Positions 1 to 7,573 are shown, counted from the first letter of the stretch. The stretch is DNA of 64,000 nucleotides from an uncultured Lachnospiraceae bacterium (GCA_910580015.1 CAJTVT010000005.1:1-64000), one strand, 5' to 3'. A program made the numbers and translations. Notes: generated from the sequence alone by a model not told the origin.

Positions 1-1621
1 TGATGGCTGGAATACAAAAGCAGATGGCACTGGACGGTCTTTCCCGTCAGGAAGCCTTCAGTGGTTTTCAGAGGATATGATTCTGTATGCAACCTGGAAA
101 CCGGCAGAAGTTCCATATACAGTAGAGCATTACAAGCAGGATCTGGAAGGAGGAGGTTATACTCTTTCGGAGGAAGATACGGAGAGTCTTTTGGGGCCAA
201 CCGATACACTGGCGCAGGCCCAGCCTCTGTTATATGAAGGATTTAAGGAGAACATGCTGCACGAATCCAGGTATGATTCTGGAAGAGTCGAAGCAGATGG
301 AAGCCTTGTATTGAAGTTATTTTATGATAGAGAGGTCTATCAGGTGGACTTTGACCTGAATGGAGGAAGTGGCGAGTCCCCAGAAAGCCAGTCTGTGCGT
401 TATGGAGGATTCCTACAGCTTACAGAAGATCCAAAGCGTGCAGGATATACCTTTAAAGGCTGGTATCTGGATGAAGCAGGGACCGAGGACAGCGCTTGGG
501 ATTTTTCACAGACGGTGGAAGAGAATACAGCGACCCAGGAAGTGACCCTTTATGCAAAATGGGCGGACGAGACGGCGCCTGTGCTTGGAGAAGCGTCTTT
601 TGGAGAAGGCCATACGAATTTCTTGCACTGGCTGATTGACCGAAAGGATATGAGGGTTACTGTGCCCATCACAGAAGAGGGAAGTGGGGTAAAACATGCG
701 AAATACGTGTTGATCCCAGTGGAAGAGGAAACTGGAAAAGAAGAAGCTCGAAAAGCAGAAGGACTGTTTTTGAAAGTCTATGCAGCGTCAGGAGAGGAAG
801 AGACAGAGGAATGGCCTGAAGAAGTGGAAGAGGGCATGAAGAAAGCCAAGGTTTACGAAGAGGATGGAGAGATTCATGCAGAGTTTACCGTAGATGGAGA
901 CTTTAAGGGAAAAGTAGCCATGATCTGTACAGACCATGCAGGAAATGTCTCAATTCGAAAGATGTTGACAGCAGTGGACGGAGGAATTATTCTGGAAGAC
1001 CATGCGCCAGAAATTCAATTTAAAGTGGGCAGTCAGGATCCAGAAAAAGGAACAGCATCCATAGACGTACAAGTGCTGGATCAGCAGCATGGGGTAATCT
1101 CAGGTGGAATTGCTGGCATATCTTATCAGGTGGACGGCGGAACGCAGATGGTTTTGCCCAAAAAGGAATTTAATGAAAAATTTGTCGAAAAGTTTAAATT
1201 CAGTGTAGAATTTGAAGGAGAGGGAAAACATACCCTAAAGGTAGATGCAGTGGACAATGCTGGCAACAAAGATGCCCGTGAGATGGCTCTTGAAATCAGC
1301 ATGAAAAAGCCAGCCGTCATAACGAGGACAGCATCCAAAGGAGGAGAACCTCAGACCGGAGAGCGGACACGTGTGGAAATCTATGCCACCATTTCCATGA
1401 TTGCTGGATTTACTTATCTTCTGTTGTACTTTAAGACAAGAGAACACGGAATGACAGAAGAGAAGAAGGAAGAGTTGGTGTCTAAACTGGTAAATTGGGC
1501 CAGAGGTGCAGGAGGAATGAAGAGAATCCTGGCTCTGACAGCTATCTTTTTGCTACTTGCCTATTACCACAGCATTGGTAAGAAAGCGTCGAAAAACTGG
1601 AAGGAAGTATGTGAAAAATAG
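1..1621 (+). CDS. Cell-surface protein with InlB-type B-repeats, 3' part
   Basis: The gene is cut by the window start; the frame is open from base 2 and stops at 1619-1621, giving about 540 visible residues. Near the left edge is the end of an InlB B-repeat (Listeria-Bacteroides repeat: GWNTKADGTG ... ILYATW), then a MucBP-like stretch (YTVEHYKQDL), then a second B-repeat (VDFDLNGGSG ... GWYLDEAG ... LYAKW). Two Ig-like segments follow, with the pattern 'VDAVDNAGN'. The C-terminus has two hydrophobic segments (about residues 455-475 and 510-525) and a short basic tail, so it is probably membrane-anchored; no LPXTG is visible. Proteins of this build are surface adhesins or structural surface proteins in gut Firmicutes. 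The ligand is unknown. A hairpin terminator follows directly. Confidence 0.75.
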   Translation, partial: DGWNTKADGTGRSFPSGSLQWFSEDMILYATWKPAEVPYTVEHYKQDLEGGGYTLSEEDTESLLGPTDTLAQAQPLLYEGFKENMLHESRYDSGRVEADGSLVLKLFYDREVYQVDFDLNGGSGESPESQSVRYGGFLQLTEDPKRAGYTFKGWYLDEAGTEDSAWDFSQTVEENTATQEVTLYAKWADETAPVLGEASFGEGHTNFLHWLIDRKDMRVTVPITEEGSGVKHAKYVLIPVEEETGKEEARKAEGLFLKVYAASGEEETEEWPEEVEEGMKKAKVYEEDGEIHAEFTVDGDFKGKVAMICTDHAGNVSIRKMLTAVDGGIILEDHAPEIQFKVGSQDPEKGTASIDVQVLDQQHGVISGGIAGISYQVDGGTQMVLPKKEFNEKFVEKFKFSVEFEGEGKHTLKVDAVDNAGNKDAREMALEISMKKPAVITRTASKGGEPQTGERTRVEIYATISMIAGFTYLLLYFKTREHGMTEEKKEELVSKLVNWARGAGGMKRILALTAIFLLLAYYHSIGKKASKNWKEVCEK

Positions 1622-1626
1622 GAGAC

Positions 1627-1659
1627 AGTACCGCTCAGTCTATGGGCGGTACTTTGTTT
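1627..1659 (+). terminator. Rho-independent terminator after the surface protein
   Basis: The 8-bp stem AGTACCGC/GCGGTACT (1627-1634 with 1646-1653) is followed by TTTGTTT. Confidence 0.7.
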
Positions 1660-1713
1660 CCATATAAAATTTCTTTTTGTGAATTGTAATTGTAAAATTA
1701 TAGGAAAATCGGA

Positions 1714-1742
1714 TAGACAGGGGAGCAATGGTAAAATATAAT
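1714..1742 (+). promoter_or_regulatory. Sigma-A type promoter for the LytTR regulator operon
   Basis: TAGACA (1714-1719), a 17-bp spacer and TATAAT (1737-1742) lie 34 bp before the chosen start codon. Confidence 0.65.
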
Positions 1743-1776
1743 AAAAATGAGTACAAATTATGAGGAGAAAATACAA

Positions 1777-2478
1777 ATGATTAAGGTAGGGATATGTGAA
1801 GATGAAAAGATTACAAGAAATTTCATCGCAAGAATGCTGGCACAATATTTTAAGTCAAGGGAGATTGTGTATCAACTGAGGGAGTACGAATCTGGAAAGG
1901 AATATATTGAACAGAGGGATGAGACAGATATTTTGATTTTGGATATCGAAATGGAAGGGATTACTGGTATTCAGTTAAAGGATTGGTTGTGGAAAGAGGA
2001 CGAAGATGTAAAAATACTTTTTGTTACAAACCATATGGAAGAGATGCAGGAGGCATTTGGTAGAAATGTGTATGGATTTTTACAAAAGCCTTTGGAACAA
2101 TCCCCGTTCGAGAAATATTTGAATCGGATGGTTGAGGATATTGAAGAAAATCGTGGTCTTGTGATCAAAGGTGTAGATCAGGAATATGTGATGAAAATGA
2201 AAGATATACTTTATTTTGTATCAGAGAATAAGTACAGTCGTGTTGTGGTCAAAGGAACAAAATATTTTTGTGTGAAAGGCTTGGGTCAGTGGGAGGAAGA
2301 ATTAAAAGAACAGTCATTTTTTAGATGTCACAAATGTTATCTTGTAAATTTTCGGAACATTTATAAAATCGGAGATGAAATATGTATGACAAATGGTGAT
2401 AAAATCCCAGTCAGCAGAAGGAAGGGAAAGGAATTAAAGGATTCATATCGGGAGTATATTATCAGAAAGGCACGGTAA
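1777..2478 (+). CDS. LytTR-family response regulator (AgrA-like)
   Basis: This is a 233-residue DNA-binding response regulator. Residues 1-120 form a receiver domain with the acidic pair in 'ICEDE' near the N-terminus, the phospho-acceptor D56 in 'LILDIEM', and a conserved Lys in 'LQKPLE'. Residues 135-230 form a LytTR domain (DILYFVSENK ... FFRCHKCYLVN ... VSRRKGKEL). The start at 1777 was chosen because GAGGAG (1762-1767) lies 9 bases upstream; the in-frame ATG at 1747 has no ribosome site and sits beside the -10 box. The kinase gene follows 3 bases after the stop, so the two form one operon. LytTR proteins bind pairs of 9-bp direct repeats; a candidate pair lies just after the kinase gene at 3797-3826, suggesting the target is the downstream peptide locus. 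Confidence 0.9.
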   Translation: MIKVGICEDEKITRNFIARMLAQYFKSREIVYQLREYESGKEYIEQRDETDILILDIEMEGITGIQLKDWLWKEDEDVKILFVTNHMEEMQEAFGRNVYGFLQKPLEQSPFEKYLNRMVEDIEENRGLVIKGVDQEYVMKMKDILYFVSENKYSRVVVKGTKYFCVKGLGQWEEELKEQSFFRCHKCYLVNFRNIYKIGDEICMTNGDKIPVSRRKGKELKDSYREYIIRKAR

Positions 2479-2481
2479 AAT

Positions 2482-3798
2482 ATGATTTTGATGCAAAATT
2501 TAATTCTAGAATTTATTTATCTTCTAGAACAGATGCTGATGGTATGCGGAATTTGCTGTGTCCCTATTAAGAGAGATAAGAAATTTCTTGTCTTTGGAGG
2601 GATCTTGTTTGCTGGTTTGTGCATGTTAGATATTTGGATTGGATATGATAATATGCTTGTTTTAACATATCGAGTCTATGTGCCACCAGTGATTGTTATG
2701 TTATGGACAAAGGGGAAAATTTTTCGCAGGCTGATAATTTACATATGCAGCATGATGTATCTGCATCTGCCATATTTATGCATTGATTTCTTATTTTCAG
2801 GAATTCTAAAAGTACCTGTAACAGTTTTAAGAGAAAACGCCAACTATAAAATTGTCAGAGGACTATTAACTTGTTTAATTCTTGTAATTTTTTTATATAA
2901 GTCAAAAAAGATTTTAGGATATGAAGAAATCATCCGATCGCTTCCATCCAAATATTTCTTCATTGGATGCATTTGCAGTTTTTCAGCATCTTATATTGAA
3001 CATTATTTTGAAGATATAATCTGTATGGTATATGGAAAAGCAGTTCGAATGTTTTTTGTTACAGGTTGCATGGTGGTTATGAATGGAATGTTTTATACTC
3101 TTGGCATAGGAGTTGCAGTGTTAGATTTGCTTCGAAGAAGATATAAGGAAGAAAGCAATCTAAAGGATCAATATTTGCAGATTACCAAGGAGTATGCTCA
3201 GACGGTCAAAGACAATGCCAGAGAAACCAGAAAGATGCGTCATGATCTTCAGGCACATATTGGAAGTATGCGGTATTATATGGATCAGCAAGAGTATCAG
3301 AAAGCAAAGGACTATCTGTTATCGATAGGGGAACATATGGCTCAGACAGTCCGAAAAACCATGTCGGTCAACCATGAGATAGTGGACGCTGTCTTGTTGG
3401 AGCAGCAAGTGCGGGCGGAACACTTACAGATTGTCTGGAGGGTGGAAGGACTGCTGCCAGCAGATTGGGAGATTGCAGATTTCGATTTATGTACCTTATT
3501 TTCTAATCTGTTGGCAAACAGTGTGGAGGCATGTGAGAAGGTGCCACTGGAGAGGAGATTTATTCATCTGGAAATTCGTATACTGGGCAATAATCTGGTG
3601 ATAGAGCTGGAAAATCCAACAGAGAGTAAGAAAAGGATTGAGAATCTTGGGAGTGTGACCAGTAAAAAGGATGTTCATAATCATGGATATGGAATTTCAA
3701 ATATCAAAATGGTGGTGGAACGGAACTTTGGAGAGATCTATTTTAGTCATACAGACGATGTGTTTACGGTGCGGGTGCTGTTTCAGTTGAGAAACTGA
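2482..3798 (+). CDS. GHKL sensor histidine kinase (AgrC-like)
   Basis: This 438-residue membrane kinase is the partner of the preceding LytTR regulator. Residues 1-220 are strongly hydrophobic, with about six membrane segments and no sizeable extracellular domain, as in peptide-sensing AgrC/ComD kinases. A coiled linker leads to the phospho-acceptor H254 in 'MRHDLQAH', and then to a GHKL ATPase domain with N-box 'LFSNLLANSVEAC' and G-box 'GYGISNIKMVV'. No AgrB peptidase or AgrD precursor is seen next to it. The gene is instead followed by an operator-promoter unit and a 21-codon ORF. The signal is unknown; a short peptide or a membrane-stress cue would fit the family. Confidence 0.88.
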   Translation: MILMQNLILEFIYLLEQMLMVCGICCVPIKRDKKFLVFGGILFAGLCMLDIWIGYDNMLVLTYRVYVPPVIVMLWTKGKIFRRLIIYICSMMYLHLPYLCIDFLFSGILKVPVTVLRENANYKIVRGLLTCLILVIFLYKSKKILGYEEIIRSLPSKYFFIGCICSFSASYIEHYFEDIICMVYGKAVRMFFVTGCMVVMNGMFYTLGIGVAVLDLLRRRYKEESNLKDQYLQITKEYAQTVKDNARETRKMRHDLQAHIGSMRYYMDQQEYQKAKDYLLSIGEHMAQTVRKTMSVNHEIVDAVLLEQQVRAEHLQIVWRVEGLLPADWEIADFDLCTLFSNLLANSVEACEKVPLERRFIHLEIRILGNNLVIELENPTESKKRIENLGSVTSKKDVHNHGYGISNIKMVVERNFGEIYFSHTDDVFTVRVLFQLRN

Positions 3799-3826
3799 CC
3801 GTTTACTCCAAATTTCGACCTTTTAT
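3797..3826 (+). promoter_or_regulatory. Candidate LytTR operator (direct repeat)
   Basis: GACCGTTTAC at 3797-3806 and GACCTTTTAT at 3817-3826 are direct repeats with a 20-bp period, close to the two-turn spacing of AgrA/LytTR half-sites. They end 10 bp before the -35 box at 3837, where an activator of this family would sit. The match to the published LytTR consensus is imperfect. Confidence 0.5.
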
Positions 3827-3836
3827 TCTCTGGTGG

Positions 3837-3866
3837 TTGCAATATCGCCCTGACAGTGCTTACAAT
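3837..3866 (+). promoter_or_regulatory. Promoter of the small-peptide transcript
   Basis: TTGCAA (3837-3842), an 18-bp spacer and TACAAT (3861-3866) lie directly after the candidate LytTR repeats. Transcription would begin near 3873, leaving a leader of about 97 nt before the 21-codon ORF. Confidence 0.55.
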
Positions 3867-3969
3867 GGTAGTAGGTACTTGCGGAATTATCGGGCTGTCA
3901 GACTTTCCGATTATATGATTCAGATAGTTTTGCAAATACCGAATAGTGGGAGAAAATGGAGGTGGTAAG

Positions 3970-4035
3970 ATGTTACTGGGTTACAATGCGTCGTTATGGG
4001 AATGGATGAAAGAGTTTTTTGGATGGGATTTTTAA
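3970..4035 (+). CDS. 21-residue aromatic small peptide, putative LytTR-regulated
   Basis: A short ORF starts at ATG 3970, eight bases after a strong GGAGGTGG ribosome site (3958-3965), and ends at TAA 4033-4035. The peptide begins MLLGYNASLW and ends EFFGWDF. Seven of 21 residues are aromatic (3 Trp, 3 Phe, 1 Tyr), there is one Lys and three acidic residues, and there is no cysteine or leader-core cleavage motif. It could fold as an amphipathic helix. It lies after a promoter preceded by LytTR-like repeats, so it may be the output or the signal of the upstream two-component system: a peptide pheromone, a membrane-active peptide or a leaderless bacteriocin. The evidence for translation is the ribosome site and the context; no relative was recognised. 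Confidence 0.55.
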   Translation: MLLGYNASLWEWMKEFFGWDF

Positions 4036-4055
4036 TATACAAATTTTAGAAAAAG

Positions 4056-4305
4056 CTTACAAAAGAGAAAGCATTGTCTCATCAGAAACAACGCAGAGTA
4101 CAAAAGAAGTAAAAATAATTTACCAAAGAGGAACTGCGATCTGTCAAAGAGAGCAGGAAGTTACGAAAAGGTACTGGATCTGTCAGAGAGATCCAAAGCT
4201 TGTAAAAGAGCATTGGAACTGTCGGAGAGATTTACGAGAACCAAAGAGGGCTGGATCAGTCACAGAGATCCATCGATTTACAAATGAGGAGATTGCGGCT
4301 TTTAC
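4056..4305 (+). repeat. Degenerate 39-bp repeat tract
   Basis: CTGTCAAAGAGAG (4141), CTGTCAGAGAGAT (4180), CTGTCGGAGAGAT (4219) and CAGTCACAGAGAT (4257) recur every 39, 39 and 38 bases. Partial copies of the other part of the unit (TTTACCAAAGAGG, TTTACAAATGAGG, CTTACAAAAGAG) occur at the flanks. One frame reads an LSERxxxxKxxLE-like 13-residue repeat but has no start codon of its own; it is the frame of the 21-codon peptide, after its stop. The tract is probably decayed coding sequence or a structured RNA. A 96-codon ORF in another frame (4019-4309) has no clear ribosome site and is not called. Confidence 0.55.
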
Positions 4306-4394
4306 ATGATAGAAGCTGCAAGTGAGGGAAGTATTTTCAGAGATAAACTACATAAAAAAGTGGATTTTTAACTGAAATCGGAAAGTTTGCAGAG

Positions 4395-4432
4395 AGAACT
4401 GTATGATATGAAAATATGGTACAGTTCTTTTT
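4395..4432 (+). terminator. Terminator of the peptide/repeat transcript
   Basis: The 9-bp stem AGAACTGTA/TACAGTTCT (4395-4403 with 4420-4428) is followed by TTTTT. Confidence 0.65.
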
Positions 4433-4576
4433 GTGTAGATTTTTAAAACTATATGTATACTTTCTTTTGCTTTGCCACCATAAAAGCAAAGAAGAATCCC
4501 CAGACTGTACGCGACTACGGTTCGGGGATTTCGTTCTTTGTCCACATGGAACTTTTGCATCTCTTTTTGCCGAATG

Positions 4577-4751
4577 GCATTATGTTACTCCAGCGGTTAA
4601 ATATTACAGTTTTAACTTGTCTAAATTTCCATCTGCCACGTTGTCATCAATCGTTGTAACCTTTGCTACAACGCATTCTTCCGCCTTGCAGATGAAAATT
4701 TATCCTGTGTAAAATTCTGCGATATTTAACCGCCAGAGTAATATATAACGC
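4577..4751. repeat. MITE-like palindromic element, family A copy 1
   Basis: The element is about 175 bp with imperfect terminal inverted repeats of about 28 bases, whose best part is TTACTC(C/T)(A/G)GCGGTTAAATAT at each end. Internal palindromes are AATTTCCATCTGC with GCAGATGAAAATT, and CGTTGTA with TACAACG. A related copy lies at 50950-51115. It sits at the 3' end of the broken methyltransferase and replaces its natural end. The core of both copies shares the words AATTTCCATCT, TGCTAC/CGCTAC and CCTTGCAGA. No coding capacity is evident. Confidence 0.65.
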
Positions 4752-5127
4752 ACTAGCTAGTATAAATTCGATTTTTGCATCCTGTTTGTCATTGGTATCA
4801 TTCTGTATGATCTCAATATCAGCAAGAACATGCTTTAATTCTTTTAAAATTGTTTCTTTAGCGTCAAGAATCACATTCCTGACAAATTTTGGAGTTAAAG
4901 GTTTTTGTCCTTTTTCAGCCCTAAGTTTATTTATATCCATTACTTTTTTTGAACGGCAATCCCATCCTAGATATTCTCCTGATTTGGATGTATAACTACA
5001 TTTTTCTAACGAATTTATAATGCAAAAGGTTAAAAGATTCCTAACATTCTTAGAATATTGAGATTTATCTCTCCAGGAAGCAATGAAGTGAAAAAATTTT
5101 TCATTTTCTTCAGGATATGCATTCTGT

Positions 5128-5264
5128 TTGACACTCCCCATGCCTAAAGGCAGGAGATTCTTGGTAGCTGCCGAAAGTTATCGGCTGACCAGTTCATTTC
5201 TGATAGGTCGTACTCCAAGTTAGGGCTATGCCATTAGCCCTCGCAGAGCAGAACATATAGTCCT
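5128..5264 (-). ncRNA. Putative TnpB guide RNA (omega/reRNA) scaffold
   Basis: By analogy with characterised IS605 elements, the RNA would run through the tnpB 3' end and the right end of the element, with its guide in the flanking host DNA from 5127 downward. Hairpins are visible in the segment: GGGCTA/TAGCCC (about 5223-5241), GCCGA/TCGGC (about 5169-5184) and the right-end hairpin. The 5' boundary is not known. The guide would match the methyltransferase allele lacking the insertion. Confidence 0.45.
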
Positions 5265-6395
5265 CTACGCAGTTTGTCTATTACCAACAAACTCAGTTGA
5301 GTTACATATATTCATAGCACCTAAAAGGTCTCTATGGATATGGAATCCACATTCACAAGTATAGTTTCTATCATCAGCGTGATGTACGCTTCCACAGACA
5401 GGACAAGTCTGACTTGTATATGTTGGATTTACATACTCAACGGATATTCCTGCTAACTTTGATTTGTATTCTATAAACTGTGCAAGTCTATAAAATGACC
5501 AAGTATGCAGACTATGATTGTTTTTACGACTTTTTCTTGTCGCAGAGCGAATATTTTGAAGCTGCTCTAATTTAATCACTTTGACTTTGTGGGCTGCTGC
5601 TGTTTTTACAATCTCATGACTTAACTTATGGTCAATATCACGCATTATGCGTTGTTCCTTATCATTCATTCGCTTAACAGCTTTTATCTTTTTAGAAGTC
5701 TGTAGTTTTTTGCGAAGATAAGCATAGTGTCTCCGAATATATTTGTTCTTACGACCATTGCCATAGAACTTAACGCTGCCATCAGAACAGTATGATACCG
5801 CAGGGCATTTGATACCTAAATCAATACCCATGCTATTACCATCTGTTTTGAGTTCAGGTTCAGCGACTTCATATACGATTTGAGCAACAAGTGCATGGTT
5901 CTTTGTTACAATACGCATCGTACCAAACTTTGCACAAGAAAATAAGGATTTCTGGCGTTCTGTTAGTTTTACAAAAACAGAAATACGTTTTGATTTACCC
6001 TTTATCATTACTGGAAACTCAATACAATTATCTTTTATCTTATAGTTTTGATTATTGATATAACAGCAAGGCTTCTTTAATATTGGCAGATTAGGTGCTT
6101 TTACTCTGATAGCGGAACCACATTTTATGAGATTTCTGTTTTTAAGAACCGCCTTATGACAGTATTTGTAGTGCTTCTTTACGATAGATTTTGCATCACG
6201 AATGCATTGATTCAATAATGCACTTGGAATATCAGCACTTACATCAGCAGTAGTTGTCTTTGCGATAGAGTGACCGCTTACAGCATCAGAAACAAGACGA
6301 TTAACAGTATGTATATATTCTGTCATAGTCTCTGTGATTAGAGTTTTCTGATATTCAGTTGGATAAACTTTCACTGTTTCGGAAAGCTGCATCAT
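5265..6395 (-). CDS. tnpB: TnpB RNA-guided nuclease of IS605 element
   Basis: This is a 376-residue TnpB, an ancestor-type relative of Cas12 that cuts DNA under guidance of an RNA from the element's right end. The RuvC residues are all present: D192 in 'GIDLGIKC', E277 in 'IKLEQLQNIR' and D356 in 'HIHRDLLGAMNI'. A zinc ribbon is formed by C331, C334, C348 and C350 ('CPVCG' ... 'CECG'). Length is normal for the family. It begins 9 bases after the tnpA stop, so the two are probably co-transcribed. The usual DRD before the third catalytic residue is replaced by HRD, a common variation. It inserts into, and now interrupts, a methyltransferase gene. Confidence 0.93.
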   Translation of the reverse strand: MMQLSETVKVYPTEYQKTLITETMTEYIHTVNRLVSDAVSGHSIAKTTTADVSADIPSALLNQCIRDAKSIVKKHYKYCHKAVLKNRNLIKCGSAIRVKAPNLPILKKPCCYINNQNYKIKDNCIEFPVMIKGKSKRISVFVKLTERQKSLFSCAKFGTMRIVTKNHALVAQIVYEVAEPELKTDGNSMGIDLGIKCPAVSYCSDGSVKFYGNGRKNKYIRRHYAYLRKKLQTSKKIKAVKRMNDKEQRIMRDIDHKLSHEIVKTAAAHKVKVIKLEQLQNIRSATRKSRKNNHSLHTWSFYRLAQFIEYKSKLAGISVEYVNPTYTSQTCPVCGSVHHADDRNYTCECGFHIHRDLLGAMNICNSTEFVGNRQTA

Positions 6396-6403
6396 ATCAC
6401 CGC

Positions 6404-6796
6404 CTAAACATTTTTCTGATTCTCGATATATTGCTTAATTACAGCAAGTGGAGCACCACCAACTGTAGAGACAAAATAACTGTTTGTCCAAAGACTTGGA
6501 AGTCTTGACTTTAACCAAGGAAATTCTTCTCTTAATATACGAGACGAATAGCCTTTGATTTGCTTAACTGCTTTGTGAATACCAAATTGCGGGTCTACTT
6601 CCATAAGTAGATGCACGTGGTTTGGCATAATTTCTATTTTAATAATTTCGACATTAAGCTGCTCGCATGTTTGTTGTATCAACTCCTTTAAGCGAACATC
6701 AACACCGTTTACTAAAACGGAACGTCGATATTTTGGACAAAATACCACATGGTACTTACAAGAATAAACCACATTGTTGTTTGATTTATATTTCAT
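6404..6796 (-). CDS. tnpA: IS200/IS605 Y1 transposase TnpA
   Basis: This is a 130-residue single-strand DNA transposase of the HUH class. The metal-binding pair H60/H62 is in 'MPNHVHLL' and the nucleophile Y123 is in 'VIKQYIENQ'. It cuts and rejoins the element ends as single-stranded DNA, usually on the lagging strand, without target duplication. The full length and both active-site motifs suggest it is functional. It is encoded just inside the left-end hairpin and upstream of tnpB on the same strand. The start ATG at 6796 was taken because the N-terminal 'NVVYSCKYHVVFCPKYRR' is the usual beginning of the family. Confidence 0.95.
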   Translation of the reverse strand: MKYKSNNNVVYSCKYHVVFCPKYRRSVLVNGVDVRLKELIQQTCEQLNVEIIKIEIMPNHVHLLMEVDPQFGIHKAVKQIKGYSSRILREEFPWLKSRLPSLWTNSYFVSTVGGAPLAVIKQYIENQKNV

Positions 6797-6869
6797 ATAA
6801 GTATTATATAGCTCAAAGATATCTAATACAAGTACAAATTGAATAATTTTGATTAAATTAATGGAAGAA

Positions 6870-6912
6870 GTCGCCTTATATCCCCATTGCTAAAGCAAGG
6901 GGATATAAGGCG
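6870..6912 (-). repeat. Left-end hairpin of the IS element
   Basis: The 15-bp stem TCGCCTTATATCCCC with its exact complement encloses a 13-base loop that itself can pair GCT/AGC. Such a subterminal palindrome is the TnpA binding site in IS200/IS605 elements. Confidence 0.75.
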
Positions 6913-7438
6913 ATATTCGGTAATTGTAATATAAGGAGTAGATTTATTGTAATTGGAGGGAAGATTTAATGCTTCAATATCTTTGATAAGAGTTTTAATT
7001 TCATTTGTATCATATTTCAGTATATCTTCTTTTGCCTTTATGGAGACAGAGGAAATTGGCATAATATCATAACCGATACTATTAATTCCTATCATTTGAC
7101 AAACTAGGCCAGTGGTGCCTGATCCCATAAACGGATCCATTACCCAATCTCCCGGATTAGCCTCCATTTCATCAAGAAGTATATTTACAAGATTAGAAGA
7201 AAATCCTTCCTTATATTTCAACCAACTATGTATAACTTCTTTTTTACTCAATTGGTGACTAACAATTTGGCGATTAAACTTATCTGTTATATCAAGAACT
7301 TTTGAATATTTTTTTTAATTTCTTTTCTTGCTTGATCGGGGCAAAAATCATTGGCAGAAAAGTTGTCCACCAAAAAATCATTAATAGGCATTTTTATAAA
7401 TGAAAGCTGTTCATATATTTGTTGTTCCATTTTTCACC

Positions 7439-7573
7439 TCAAATTCTTAGTAGCCAATTACAATATTCCACAAGTTGGTTGATATTTGTTAAATTACCTG
7501 CATTTGTTATTGTTCCTGTTTGTAACTTACATCTGTTATATATCTCTGTTGTGTAATATCCATATTTATTCCT
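7439..7573 (-). pseudogene. C-terminal remnant, possibly of a restriction endonuclease
   Basis: On the bottom strand an open stretch of 44 codons without a start reads 'YGYYTTEIYN', then 'LQTGTITNAGN', then 'INQLVEYCNWLLRI', and stops at 7441-7439. The stop overlaps the ribosome site (GAGGTG) of the methyltransferase, as expected when the preceding gene of an operon ended there. An in-frame TAA precedes it at 7576-7574, so only the tail survives. Its position before a modification methylase suggests the cognate restriction enzyme, but the stretch is too short for a family call. Confidence 0.4.

Larger units (their letters stand above)
5128..6919 (-). mobile_element. IS200/IS605 family element (IS608-like) with tnpA and tnpB
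   Basis: The element spans 1792 bp. On the bottom strand the left flank ends in TTAC and the right end of the element is TCAA, the cleavage sites known for IS608-type elements. Removing 5128-6919 rejoins the host gene in frame (TIT then QNAYPEEN), which supports these ends and the lack of a target duplication. The left end holds a near-perfect hairpin (TCGCCTTATATCCCC with its complement, 6870-6912). The right end holds a short hairpin (TGCC/GGCA flanked by CTCC/GGAG, about 5133-5155). Both genes look intact, so the element may be active. Confidence 0.85.
4752..7430 (-). pseudogene. DNA methyltransferase, disrupted by frameshift, IS and palindromic element
   Basis: The intact ancestor would start at ATG 7430 (ribosome site GAGGTG upstream; begins MEQQIYEQLS). 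A one-base shift in an 8-A run (7309-7316 on the top strand) breaks the first 45 codons from the rest. The next part (7307 to about 6920) has the S-adenosylmethionine motif 'DPFMGSGTT' and runs to 'STPYITIT', where an IS200/IS605 element is inserted. Beyond it, 5127-4752 continues in frame as 'QNAYPEENEKFF' ... 'WDCRSKKV' ... 'IILDAKE'-like residues typical of the C-terminal half of type II DNA modification methylases. The last codons run into a palindromic element. Target specificity cannot be read. An upstream remnant may be the partner endonuclease. Confidence 0.8.

Noticed and set aside
3865..3918. 17-codon ORF with a Cys after the LytTR repeats
   Set aside because: Its ATG overlaps the -10 box TACAAT and there is no ribosome site.
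4019..4309. 96-codon ORF in the repeat tract
   Set aside because: It starts inside the 21-codon peptide ORF without a ribosome site, and its composition follows the 39-bp DNA repeat.
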